The notes under the pieces are model-generated. The model ran no database searches, was not told the origin of the DNA, and was given only the letters and a program-made list of their open reading frames with translations. From assembly GCA_038501625.1 (NCBI GenBank), contig JAZAYU010000034.1, positions 5,430,467 through 5,494,466 on the forward strand: a stretch of DNA of 64,000 nucleotides. The letters run 5' to 3'. The DNA is from Corbicula japonica (Eukaryota > Mollusca > Bivalvia > Venerida > Cyrenidae). A program made the position numbers and the translations under genes. Numbering within the stretch: position 1 is the first letter of the stretch; every line of letters starts with the position of its first letter. Shown one piece after another: positions 13,701 through 23,087 of this stretch.

Positions 13701-16700
13701 ACAAAATGTAAGCGAAAAAGGGGCATAATTTGAAAAATATTGGAAGAAGGGTTATGGGTCTTGTTGGTTATGATGTAGATTTTGATGGTGAAAATATATT
13801 TCAAGTTTCAAGGCAATATCTCAAGTAGTTTTAAAGTTAGGGGCAAAATGCATATTTTATTTGACACAAAATATAAGAAAAAAGGGGCATAACTTGAAAT
13901 ATATTGACAGCAGAGTTATGGGTCTTGTTGGTAATGATGTAGAATTTGATGGTACATATATATTCCAAGTTTCAAGTTGATATCTCAAGTAGTTTATAAG
14001 TTATGGACCAAAGTGCATATTTTCCTTAACGCAAAATTTAAGTGAAAAAGGGGCATAACTTGAAAAATATTTGTAGCAGAGTTATGGGTGTTGTAAGTAA
14101 TGATGTAGAATTTGATGGTGAATATATATTCCAAGTTTCAAGTTGATATCATAAGTAGTTTTCAAGTAATGGACCAAAGTGCATTTTTTGTTTAACGGAC
14201 GCCGACGCCGACACCGGGGCGAGTAGGATAGCTCCCCTATTCTTCGAATAGTCGTAGAATTTGATGGTGAATATATATTCCAAGTTTCAAGTTGATATCA
14301 TAAGTAGTTTTCAAGTAATGGACCAAAGTGCATTTTTTGTTTAACGGACGCCGACGCCGACACCGGGGCGAGTAGGATAGCTCCCCTATTCTTCGAATAG
14401 TCGAGCTAAAAAGCACACAGAAATCCAGGACTCGATAAGAAGCTGTACAAATGCTAAATGGGATACCCTACAACTTCCTGACCAAACTTGATTTTTTTAC
14501 GTAGGAAGACTTTGAAAGCTTTCATGATCAGCTATCATTGCAAAAATAGCTGATTTAATTATTTTAATGGATAAGTTTAAATTTCATACTTCAAAGCTCT
14601 GAAAAAGTTTTTATTTTCAGTACATTATGTTGTTAATTTTTAATATTTGTGTCTTTTTAATATTCATACATTAGTTATATCCCTACCTGCTCTTATCTCA
14701 CCTAAACAAAATCTAAACATTTATTAATTCTTGTTAATTGCATCACATTTTTATAAGTTCTCATCAGACATTTTCAAAATGGTAAGGATTGTTTATAAAG
14801 TTTGATCTAAAAACTAACCCGAGTTTAAAATTGTCAACTATTTAGGACTAGTTTTATCAGGAAAAATCTTCACTTGTTATCTGGGCAAGGCTACTGTTTA
14901 TGAACATTATTGAGACTTTATTTCATTATGACTGTCCTTCATTTAGTATAGAAATTACAGTAATTTCACATTAAGTTGTGTCTAAAGGGGGATAAAGAAG
15001 GTTAATTGACTGTGAGTACTTTTAATTTCCTTCAGATCTGAATCAAACAACAAGTGTTTTTCAAGCTATTGAATTATTTACTGGTAGATAATTTTGGTCT
15101 AATTTTAAATTATAAACATAGGCAGTCATTATTTAACAATAAAAAATTTCAAGTGAGAATTGAATTTGACTGTTTGACATATAAGTTTTAATCAGTTAAG
15201 GTTAATAAAATATGACAGTTAAGAATTTGACAGATGTATTACAGCTTAAGGCTAACAGTTAACCTGGGGCTCAATAAGGGGCTAATAAGTTGCACACACC
15301 TAATTTTGGTAAAATCTTAACTGAATGGCCTTGCTAGACACCAGCAGGCAACCAATCACAAACCATTTTACTGAGACTGAAGGGGACGACTGTGAGGAAT
15401 TATGACAAACTCCTGGTAGCAGTTACTTCCCTTTACTGTTGCAGTTAATGGTTGCTTCCCTTAGATTTTAAGTTGCAGGACAGAAGGACAGACAACATAC
15501 GAATTTTACTCAGCCGAAGCAACTCTGTCAGACAATTGTCCGACGGACCGACGCCTTTTGCTAAGTATGATCACAACAATTGTACATCCTTTTTTTAAAA
15601 TGAACATCTCAAATTGAGACTTTGTCGCATCCTTTCTGCATTGAACAGGCTTTTTATTATCAATTCTTAAAAATAATGTACAATGGCAGTGGAATTGCGA
15701 TAACCTCTAAAAACTTGTCCCAATCCAAATTCCATCTGCCGTGGCAACATGGATTCTGTTGAATCCATGCTGCTTGTACTGTAAACCTGGATATTACTAT
15801 AAATTTCAATTTCAATTAGATATTGACCCAGCAAGCAACCTCTGAAACACCTGTCGTATTGCAGCACTTCACAAGATGCCGACAACGTTTTTTGTCATGT
15901 GACAACTGTCAGAACTGCCAATCCAATCAAAACAGGGGTTCCATTTGACCCCAAAGATGACCCTTGAAATTTTCAAAAGGCCTTATTTTGACCCCTAGGA
16001 TTTTAGCTGAAGGGTTGTTTTTTTCATAAATTAGGGGTATTTTTTGCTTATAATTGAGAGATTTCCTGAAAAATGCACAAAATGACCATTGAGATTTAGC
16101 AGCTCATGTCAAAAGATGCTGTAATTTACTATCAAATTAGGTTTTGCTGTCAATCAAATTTTTGTCGCTGTGGGTTCATTCCCCTTGCAAATGTTGAAAC
16201 AATAACAAAAGGTGTGGCTTAAAGTAAAGCAACCTGAAGGCGTGATTAACAATGATTTAATTTCAATGAATAACATTCTGTCAATTATACTTTCCCGCAC
16301 TACTTCTCAACGAAAATATCAGTCGCTGTGCATTGTGTTTGATGTTTTGGTTGAAAGGCAAAAATCTAACTGAAATCAAAATGTGTAGTTACTGTAAACA
16401 AAAGCTTATGAGTGATTAAAAGCAAAATTGGGTTGAACATACCAGTTAAGTATCCTGAATTTCTTCCAATCTTATTTTCTAATCATTTTGTCCACAATTT
16501 CAGAATAATAAAGCCTATTTGATGTAATCAAAGCTGTAAGCAGTGGTAAAGGTATTGAACACTTTTAAATCATAGCCTGTTAAGACTTATACCATGTTAA
16601 ACACTTCTATCATTCAAAATTTTACAATATACTGTCTTGTCCAATAAAGTTCTGGTTAACAAAAAAAGCAATTTGAAATGTTTGCATGGTTTGAAAAGTA

Positions 16701-18319
16701 AAAATTTGTTGAATGATGTCATAGATTTAACTTAAATGACATAGCACTTAACATCATGACATAGTCAGTAACAGTATGCTCCCTGACCTAATTATCGGTG
16801 AATACTAGTAATCTGTGCAATCCATGATTGCCGAATATCTCTGACGTCATCTTATTAGCATACCGGATGTTTACAGTACCTCCTGTCAAATTATCCCCCC
16901 AATATGTCAAATTCATAAAATCTGCAAACCATGATTTTTTTTACGGGTAAGTTAACATATTTGCATCTAATTATGTAAAATGTCTTGTGATAAGTTGTTC
17001 CCTTTAAATAACTCAGCTCCAATTCTTTTACAAACCTGTAAATCTGTGTTTGTGTCTGCTGCAATGTTCACTGATACCCGGTGATTAGGTAAAAAACACA
17101 TCGATCAACTTATCCCAATTATTTATTATTTGAATGAGGTGATACTTACATATGCACCGATAACTGGTATATATTGACCTTGAACTTTATGATGTACACA
17201 TGGTTGATCTCGAGTAAAATACAAGGAAATAAAGTTGTAGTTCAGCAATTTCCTCTGTAAAGCATGTGTTTTGAAGGTCAAAGTAAAGATTGAGACCAGG
17301 TAAGAATGGAAATCAGTTGTTTTATTTCATTCTCTTGATTAGAAAATAAGACCACCGATAACTAGGTCAGGGAGCATACTCATTTTTCAATGAACAAGAG
17401 CTTGTTATTTAAATTATGAACAAGTGCTTACCCAGTAACCATATTTTAACTCAAAATTTATAAATAGACGTTTTGATGGAAGTCTTTTAAGGTATATATT
17501 TTAGATGCTAATACATGGCTGAGTGGGGCTGATTATCCATTATACTCACTATACTTATTACCGCGATATGCCTGTTACTGGGAGTGCCTTGGTAAGAACA
17601 AATTCATATGCATACATGATGATGTCACTTCTTTTTCTGTTAGGATTTGTTTACATTATCCCCCAACATCTCTCAAACAAACTGAACAGCAAAATATATC
17701 AAATTTCTAAATATCTAAGTTTTAACAGAAAAAATTTACTTCATACAGAACTGGATAACCACTGTTTATTAAAAAGCATAACTTCAAAAGGTTTTTATTT
17801 ATTTAATTCCATGAAGTAAACTTTTTTCAGTTACTAATGATTTGTTCCAGCAGAATTTAAGTCAAGTAAGCTACATTTTATCACCAGATTTCTGTTCCTG
17901 TATCCTTATTGGCTGAATCGTGGTTATATGTATACAACGAAAAACCAATGGCTGACACAGTGGTTCATTGCAAAATCCATTTTTATTATAAAGGATTCCG
18001 AATTTTCAAAAAAAAAATCATCTGTTTTCTAAAGATAATGGATAGTTTTAGTTACATAACAGCTGATTTCATAACAGCTGATTGTTGTTGTTGTAAACTT
18101 ATTTTAATATACCCTGGCAAACTTAAGACTCGTGATAATAGCCATGACCAGGATAAATTGACCCTTTTGTAACAGTTTTCTAACAGCAACACGGGTTAAC
18201 TGGCTTGTATACTCGTCTGCAAGCTTGCACCCAACCAAAACTTAATAGAAAATAAAATTACCTTCAAAATCGTCATCAAAATCTTTTGATTTGTGTTTCT
18301 TGGACTTCTTTTTCCCCAT
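771..18319 (-). CDS. BRD9: BRD7/BRD9-type bromodomain protein, 5' part (8 exons, 3' end outside window)
   Basis: Coding exons in order: 18319-18262, 11008-10851, 5240-5011, 4106-3962, 3375-3265, 2721-2567, 1526-1409, 843-771. All junctions are GT-AG and phases join without a break, giving 349 codons. The product starts MGKKKSKKHKSK, carries the LKIVLKVGG block typical of BRD7/BRD9, then a lysine-rich nuclear-type stretch, an acidic stretch and one bromodomain (about residues 125-235) with the acetyl-lysine-binding Asn near residue 211 (MTYNRPET). The segment after it matches the start of the BRD7/BRD9 C-terminal domain; the last exon reads like the family's GYLKR..DGS region. In the known family the protein recruits SWI/SNF complexes (BRD9 in ncBAF, BRD7 in PBAF) to acetylated histones in the nucleus. 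Invertebrates often have one gene for both, so the BRD9 symbol is a choice. Introns are long and full of repeats. Confidence 0.9.
1181..1380. repeat. Palindromic MITE family A copy, next to BRD7/9 exon 7
   Basis: ACCCTTTACTCCATATATG to ACATGGAGTAAAGGATC; ends 29 bases before the exon 7 donor. Confidence 0.75.
1409..1526 (-). CDS. BRD9: BRD7/9 exon 7: Ala/Gln-rich helix
   Basis: Encodes DEILAQAQAAAQEAREMLKW, equivalent to the BRD9 helix with HVLALVEHAADEARDR. It ends in phase 0 at GTAATA. Confidence 0.85.
1532..1728. repeat. Small AT-rich inverted repeats
   Basis: ACTTAAAGAAATTAGAAACG (about 1541-1560) faces CGTTTCTAATTTCTTCAAGT (about 1605-1625) and a further diverged copy (about 1700-1723). 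Confidence 0.6.
1750..1985. repeat. Palindromic MITE family A copy
   Basis: CTTTATACATACATTTT to TATTGAGAATAGGGTTAA, with GATCAGGATCTACACTG and a TTAGGTTATTTCAGACC centre. Fairly complete. Confidence 0.75.
2567..2721 (-). CDS. BRD9: BRD7/9 exon 6: post-bromodomain helix
   Basis: Starts EKLLVMRRSLGFMSSI, matching the family's basic helix after the bromodomain, followed by a charged segment (ELDAKEKEYEITVKNRDK). Ends in phase 2. Confidence 0.85.
3265..3375 (-). CDS. BRD9: BRD7/9 exon 5: acetyl-lysine-binding end of bromodomain
   Basis: 37 codons in phase 0 at both ends, containing VLMCNNAMTYNRPETIYY. The Asn before Arg-Pro is the conserved acetyl-lysine contact, so the domain should bind acetylated histone. 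Confidence 0.92.
3962..4106 (-). CDS. BRD9: BRD7/9 exon 4: bromodomain core (ZA loop)
   Basis: Encodes GFFAYPVNDVIAPGYSSII followed by QEPMDFSTM, the ZA loop and helix A region, very close to the BRD9 sequence GFFAFPVTDAIAPGYS and HPMDFGTM. This is the most diagnostic exon of the gene. Confidence 0.92.
4743..4773. repeat. (AT)n microsatellite
   Basis: About 15 AT units directly beside a family A copy. Confidence 0.95.
4785..4977. repeat. Palindromic MITE family A copy beside BRD7/9 exon 3
   Basis: CAGTTTAGATCCAAATCAGC to GTAGAGTAAAGGGTTAA; ends about 33 bases from the exon 3 donor. Confidence 0.72.
5011..5240 (-). CDS. BRD9: BRD7/9 exon 3: acidic linker and first bromodomain helix
   Basis: 76 codons plus two bases. 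An acidic stretch (GEEDDDYS, GEDEEVYEPPSKR) leads into GVLRECLLYIQKHLQR, which corresponds to the first helix of the bromodomain. It ends in phase 2 at AG|GTAG. Confidence 0.88.
5288..5464. mobile_element. TA-flanked MITE (Tc1/mariner or pogo type), 177 bp
   Basis: The ends CAGTCAAACCTGTCTT and AGGCAGGTTTCACTG are imperfect inverted repeats bounded by TA on both sides (5286-5287 and 5465-5466). The CAGT start and TA target are typical of pogo/Tigger-like derivatives. Confidence 0.65.
5480..5768. repeat. Dispersed repeat ending in GGGGGCATAAAAAT
   Basis: Starts AACTAGAATATGTCC and contains GGACAGACAGACGTACAGAC near its end. Its termini (CTAG...GTCC and GGGGGCAT) resemble those of the modular repeats at 6370 and 33815. 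Confidence 0.6.
5968..7858 (+). mobile_element. Non-autonomous inverted-repeat element, copy 1 (in BRD7/9 intron 2)
   Basis: Near its ends lies a perfect 15-bp inverted pair, GCTCGACTATTCGAA (5985-5999) and TTCGAATAGTCGAGC (7839-7853). Inside are a unique AT-rich part, an array of about 150-bp units with TGACCTTGACCT (6420-7250), three units of about 150 bp with AAAAGGGGCATAA, and a GC-rich GACGCCGACGCCGA tail. No transposase frame is present. Superfamily and target duplication were not resolved. Confidence 0.75.
7961..8095. repeat. Palindromic MITE family A core
   Basis: Only the middle is kept: CTGATCAGCATCTACAC, TTTTTTTCTGACCAAAAGC and GCAGATCCTGATCAAAC. Confidence 0.65.
8323..10713. mobile_element. 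Mutator-like foldback element, non-autonomous
   Basis: Arms of about 390 bp (8323-8725 and 10320-10713) are inverted copies: GGTCACA..CTTAC at the left end and its complement at the right, with shared blocks such as ACCAAAATTACCGGAATCCA and GCATCTAGATTTGACAGTAC. Each arm is built of tandem units of about 165 bp. CACTGAACA (9 bp) flanks both sides (8314-8322, 10714-10722), the duplication size of Mutator-like elements. The 1.6 kb interior has no coding frame. The element lies in BRD7/9 intron 2. Confidence 0.7.
10851..11008 (-). CDS. BRD9: BRD7/9 exon 2: LKIVLKVGG block and lysine-rich stretch
   Basis: Begins after a TTTTCAG acceptor and ends before GTAAAA in phase 0. It carries LKIVLKVGGG and then a His/Lys run (KKHKHKKKKKKKDKD), matching the charged region that precedes the bromodomain in BRD7/BRD9. 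Confidence 0.88.
11268..11482. repeat. Palindromic MITE family A copy
   Basis: Near-complete, from AACCCTTTCCTCCATAGA to TATGGAGGAAAAGGTTAA, with both GATCCAGATCAGCC-type arms. Confidence 0.78.
11640..11892. repeat. Palindromic MITE family A copy, diverged
   Basis: ACCTTTTACTCCATAAATAC to CATGGAGAAACAGGTTAA; the arms differ at many positions from other copies. Confidence 0.65.
12380..14411 (+). mobile_element. Non-autonomous inverted-repeat element, copy 2 (in BRD7/9 intron 1)
   Basis: Nearly identical to copy 1 throughout, with the 15-bp inverted pair at 12405-12419 and 14392-14406. It differs by a 149-bp tandem duplication of its tail (14105-14253 and 14254-14402), so TTCGAATAGTCG occurs twice at the right end. 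The two copies sit 6.4 kb apart in the same orientation and in different introns. Confidence 0.78.
15930..16115. repeat. Dispersed repeat, also at 32068-32255
   Basis: Shares GGTTCCATTTGACC-type start, TTGAAATTTTCAAAA, ATTTTAGCTGAAGGGT, AGGGGTATTTT and AAAATGACCATTG with the second copy. A short inverted fragment occurs at 7862-7920. Confidence 0.7.
16773..17380. mobile_element. MITE with 28-bp terminal inverted repeats, 608 bp
   Basis: AGTATGCTCCCTGACCTA at the left is repeated inverted at the right (TAGGTCAGGGAGCATACT); the pairing extends over about 28 bp with one mismatch. No frame inside; the target duplication is unclear. It lies in BRD7/9 intron 1. Confidence 0.65.
18262..18319 (-). 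CDS. BRD9: BRD7/9 exon 1: start codon and basic N-terminus
   Basis: It encodes 19 residues beginning MGKKKSKKHKSK and then an acidic DFDDDFE, ending in phase 1 at a GTAATT donor. The Met-Gly-Lys-Lys start is the hallmark N-terminus of BRD7 and BRD9. It is separated from exon 2 by a 7.2 kb intron. Confidence 0.88.
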
Positions 18320-19036
18320 TTTTGTAATCTGATTGTTTCGTTTTTGTTACATTAGTTGTTGTTGTCTTATGTGTCTTCCAATAAGTCCGAGGTTATCCGT
18401 ACTTTTAATCGGAATACGGTTTTATTTCCATTGGCCTTCGTTGTGTCCGAGATAACGAGACGCCCAATTCATGACCTTGACACTTTAAGGTGTTGGCCAA
18501 TCAAATTTTACGGATGGTTCCTTAACGTTTTAGCTTAGCATCTTCTTGCCAGGAACCAAAAATGAGCGTCTGTCGCAACTGTCAGACTTGGAATTTTCCG
18601 TCCACGTTGACAGTTAATTTACCAATAAAATAACGATTAAGCGCAGATATGGAGGTTCCCCAGATCTACTGTTTGTATTATAGGATTATCTTAATCATTT
18701 CGCCAATTGTATGTTACATCTCATATCACGCCCAAAGTATCATAAGCATGTTCACTGATGACCATTTGACATCCTCGCATTTTACGAGGAAATCGCACTG
18801 ACACTGTAGATATCTACATCCGGTTTTTCACCGCGACATGAGTATTTTTTTTACTGGTATTTTTATTCTTAGTTATAGACTAAAGTATCAATAAAATGAC
18901 AAATAATCACAAAATTTGTTTATCCTGATAGAAAGCCGAGTAAAATGTTCCTTTTTTATTCAAGGTAAAAAAAAATCATATAGATAGATCAACAATTGGG
19001 TAAACTTTTGGGCGGTTTTAACAACTTTGGCATATA
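18320..19036. other. Upstream region of BRD7/9
   Basis: No gene seen. A CCAAT motif lies at about 18497 (GGCCAATCAAA) some 180 bases upstream of the BRD7/9 start codon, with modest GC content around it. No TATA box at a fitting distance. A promoter here is expected from position only. Confidence 0.4.
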
Positions 19037-19643
19037 CAGTCGTGAGGGGTAAGTCTGCGCATTGCCCAACTCTGCGCACCTGATTTGTATATATTTACAA
19101 AAACGCCGATGTCAAAAGAAATGGCTGCAAACTGTGATTTTAGTCAAGTACGACAATTCTTGAAAATTCTGATAGGTACATCTTGCTAGAACGTGTCATG
19201 TAAGTAAATAGCTATTATAAAGTACCAAAATCATCAAATAAATTTGCTAATAGATCTAGTACCCCCTCATTCCAAAACTTCCTAATTTTGACAGTTGTGA
19301 TCCAAATAAATGGTTGCTATTTATTTTGACCTTTCACTCGATATTCTTTTCAAAAGTTTTATAGCTTGAGAGCGGTACTTTTTAATATAAACAGAAAATT
19401 GACTGTCAACATAGGCATGCGCAGAGTTGGGCAACATTTTCGACATCATGTAAACATGGGTGTGGCTTCAGTATGACATCATTTTAAAGCCTCATAAGCA
19501 AATTCGTGCACATAAATGATAACTTACCCACTCCTGAATGGATACAGTTTCTTTCCGGCAGGTACTTGTCTTTAGCTACTGAACCTGTTATACACCACAG
19601 TTAAGCTTTTATGATAGGTGCGCAGACTTGCCCCACACCACTG
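19037..19643. mobile_element. TA-flanked MITE (Tc1/mariner or pogo type), 607 bp
   Basis: CAGTCGTGAGGGGTAAGTCTGCGCA at the left is matched at 21 of 25 positions by the complement of the right end, with TA on both sides. A second inverted pair, GCCCAACTCTGCGCA and its complement, lies at about 19064 and 19419. It sits between the head-to-head BRD7/9 and HAD-CHDH genes. Confidence 0.72.
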
Positions 19644-20289
19644 TATAGCTTAGAGTTTAAAAGTATTTTGCATTAATAAAATTAAGATTTCTAATTAAGA
19701 ATCATACATGTATAACACGTGCGTGGAATATTAAGGTATCCTGGAGTGCCCAGTTTCACACTCAAGCATGAGAGCTAAATTTATTTTTAAAATTTAATGT
19801 TCCCTGTTTTCTTACTGTATTTAACACTTAGGCCAGAGAAAATAAATTATTAGATTCTCATCCGGATTTTGGAAAAAAAAAAGGGCGGGTGGACACTTTT
19901 TAATTTTTATTTTTTATTAACGAAGTACCTGAGAACAGAAGTGAAAACTAACTTAAAATTTTGAGAAAATGGCATTTATAGTTACCAGAACCTTACGTGT
20001 AGAATATTCGTCAATCTTTTCAATTTCTTCCTAAAAATCATGATCACAACTTTCAAAAGTAGCAGGTTCTGTATCTGTATCTGCCATATACTCCAAACCC
20101 TCTATACAGAGTATTATGTGGAGTGCGCTGTCAGAAACTTTAGGAGTAATATTAAATTATAATGTTTTGGGGAGGTAATTTTCATAGGTGTTTGGGTTGG
20201 TTTCTGTACCTGCACAGTTATAAAAATGCCACAGATATTAAATTACAGAAGTCTGGTGTGGTTTGCAGGCAAGTTGCTTTTCCCAGGGT

Positions 20290-22230
20290 GCTACAATAAA
20301 AAGATGAATGATGGATGTTCATTGAATGACGAGGAACAAATGATCTGATGGGGGTGATGGATGAGGTGATGATAGTGGAGGATGATCATTTGTAGCACTC
20401 TGGTTAGAAGCAGTGGCTGTACAGCTTGGCCTTGAATAAGGCCAGGCTGTCCGCCTGAGCAATGTCTGGTGGTAGACTGTTCCAGATCTTTGCTGTATGT
20501 GGAAAGAACGAATGCCTGTGTCCATCAATCCTGGAGAAGGGGATACTATATCTGTGCCTCTGTGTATGGTGTATATAGTGTGGGAATGGTATCCTTACAA
20601 GGTTGTGTTTGATCTTGTAGAACATACATAATGAAGTAACTTTACGGCGCGTTTCTAGGGTTGGTAAGTTGATCTTTCTTAGAAGGTTAGTAATACTACT
20701 GGTATATTTGTAGACGTTCAGTATAAATCTTACTGCGCGATGTTGTACCATTTCAATCTGGTTAATGTATTTCTTTTGCCAGGGGTCCCAGACGGAGGCG
20801 CAATACTCCAAACATGGGCGGACATATGTTTTGTATGCTACTTCCTTGAGTTTTGGGATGTCAGTTTGAATATTTCTTTTGATAAATTTAAGGGTGTTGT
20901 TGGCTTTAGTAGCAAGAGTGTTAATGTGTTTAGACCAAGAAATGGTTGGGGAGATGGTTACTCCAAGGTATTTGGCAAATGTGGATGACTGAAGTATTAC
21001 ACCATGAAGTTTGTAAGGGAAGATGATAGGTTTCTTCCTGTTTGTGACTCGTAAGACTTCACATTTTTTGGGATTAAAAGACATCAACCATTCTTCTTCC
21101 CATGCTTGGAGCTTGTCCAAATCGGTCTGTAGTACTTGGCAATCTTCTGATGAAGTAATGGTAAGATAAGCTATGGTATCATCAGCAAAGAGACGGATAT
21201 TACTGACTATATCAATGGGCATGTCATTTATGTATATAAGAAAGAGGCAGGGACCCAAGACTGACCCCTGAGGAACTCCAGACAGTACATCACAACTTGA
21301 GGACATTTCACCATCAAGGACAACCCTCTGAGAGCGGCCAGATAGGAATGATTTGATCCAAGAAATTACAGTGGGGTTTACACCAATTCTGTTTAATTTG
21401 AGAAGGAGTCTTTGGTGATCCACTTTATCTAAAGCCTTGCTAAAATCCATGATAATAACATCAGTTTGTTTACCTGCATTGATGGTGTCTTGTAGGTCTT
21501 GTACAAACTGGATAAGTTGTGTTTCACAGCTTAATTTAGATCGAAAACCATGTTGATTTGTATAAAGGAGATTATTGGCATCTAAAAATGTCATGATATT
21601 TGAGACTAGTATGTGTTCCATTAATTAACAACAAATACATGTAAGGGAAATAGGCCGATAGTTGGCAGGTTTTGTCCTTGACCACTTCTTGAAGACAGGG
21701 CTAACAGAAGCATTTCTCCAATCAACTGGGATGTTGCCTTCAATGAGTGATGTGGTAAATATGTCAGCAAGAATGGGTGCTAAAGGCTGGTGTAATTCTT
21801 TCAGGACACTAGGTGATATATTGTCTGGGCCACATGCCTTGCTAGGGTTGAGCTGTTTTAGTTGTTTCATTACACCAGGCACAGAGATTTGTATACTTGG
21901 CATTTTTGGTTTAAACGGGTTAAGAGGGGAGAGCATTTCGGTAATGTGACTAAGTTTTAGAGGTTGGGGGGTTGTAAAGGCAGACTGGAATTGTTTATTT
22001 AGTATATCGGCTTTATCTTGTGGGGAAGTGTAGGTGTTACCATCTGATTTGAGAGAGAATATGCTGTTATTATCTGATTTTTTCTGTTTGATAAATGTCC
22101 AAAAACGTTTACTAGGTTGGTGCCTATTCTTGCTTGAAAAGCCATACCAGTCTTTAATAGTGACATTATCACTTTTGGTAAGCTTTGAAATGATGAACAT
22201 TTTATGTTATTGTTGTCGGCCATGTTTATC
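20290..22230 (-). mobile_element. Decayed CR1/jockey-like LINE, 5' truncated
   Basis: Only the reverse transcriptase half and a 3' UTR remain. The endonuclease and ORF1 are missing, the frame upstream of about 22200 is shifted, and there is one in-frame stop. The 3' tail ends near a TGATGAATGATGG-like stretch. It lies in the intergenic space between BRD7/9 and HAD-CHDH. Confidence 0.8.
20404..22200 (-). pseudogene. LINE reverse transcriptase pseudogene with one nonsense codon
   Basis: Two parts in the same frame are separated by TAA at 21627-21625: 22200-21628 (FWTFIKQKKSDN, KACGPDNISPSVLKEL, WRNASVSPVFKK, YRPISLTCICC) and 21621-20404 (QHGFRSKLSCETQL, DFSKALDKVDH, GVPQGSVLGPCLFLIYINDM, FADD motif). 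The C-terminal part (LATKANNTLKFIKRN, RPCLEYCASVWDP, ETRRKVTSLCMFYKI) is typical of CR1/jockey-type LINEs. The stop falls where CR1 relatives usually have Lys, so a single base change is the likely cause. Confidence 0.85.
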
Positions 22231-22352
22231 TTCCATATCCGGGATGGTCTAAAACCCATTCTGTCCAGAACAGAATATGTTTTGATTATTTTACCAATAT
22301 ATGTTTTTGGGGGCGGGTGGTTTTGGACAGGGGCGGGCGGGGATGAGAATCT

Positions 22353-22984
22353 AAAAAAATTTTTCTATTGCCTTATTTATTGAAATATAAACATAAATAT
22401 GTGAATAAACTGCTTATAAAACAAAAAGGACAGCTGCCACTGTATGACTTTACACTAAAGAGCCATTTCTTGCTGACAGTGCCCAGTTTTGGCTCCTTTG
22501 GTTTTTAGATGTATAAAATAAGTTCCCTAAAGTGTATACAGTATAAATTCACCTTTTTTTTGTGTTTTGCACTAAATCTTTGTAAAATTTGAATCAAAAG
22601 GAAGAAAAACAAGTATGTATTTTATTAATCATAGATTTGTATTAGCCAATAGGTAAAAAACAGAAATTTTAAAAAGAAGACTGACATTTTGTTAATTTGT
22701 TCTCAAATGACTGTCATCTGATACAAATGAAATTATATAAGATCAATACAACTATGAACTAACATCCTCGAACCAGCTGACACTCCCGAGCCCAAGATCA
22801 TAAAACTAAGACTGGAGACCAGTCTCAAATCTCAAGCATTCTGATTGACTGAAATGGTGACACCTGCTTAGCCATGGCACCCACAATCATTTTAATAATC
22901 ATTTGGTTTTCATTTATATCCTTAATGTATTTTCAGAACTTGTATGAGTTATGCTCCTTTAGAGTTACCTGTTGACGTCTTGAG
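22353..22984. other. Upstream region of HAD-CHDH
   Basis: AT-rich sequence with a single-arm family B element (22797-22862). No promoter motif stands out; the 5' UTR is likely within the last 100 bases. Confidence 0.4.
22797..22862. repeat. Hairpin MITE family B, single arm
   Basis: GATCATAAAACTAAGACTGG to CTGATTGACTGAAATGG; only the left arm is kept, about 120 bases upstream of the HAD-CHDH start codon. Confidence 0.7.
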
Positions 22985-23087
22985 ATGGCCTACAGAGGTT
23001 TGTCCAAAGTATTGCAAGCAGCAGGACTTAGGAGAATTGGTCTTGGGTCACCGTCATCGTTAACCAGACCGCCTGTTCTCACTACAG
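22985..23087 (+). CDS. CHDH: HAD-CHDH exon 1: start and mitochondrial-type leader
   Basis: ATG in the context GAGATGG with a purine at -3 and G at +4. The 34 residues include MAYRGLSKVLQAAGLRRIGL, which has Arg/Lys, Ser and hydrophobic residues but no Asp or Glu, as expected of an amphipathic mitochondrial presequence. The exon ends in phase 1. Exon 2 begins GLRRSFTSQ, where an R-x-F/T cleavage-type site may lie. Confidence 0.75.
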
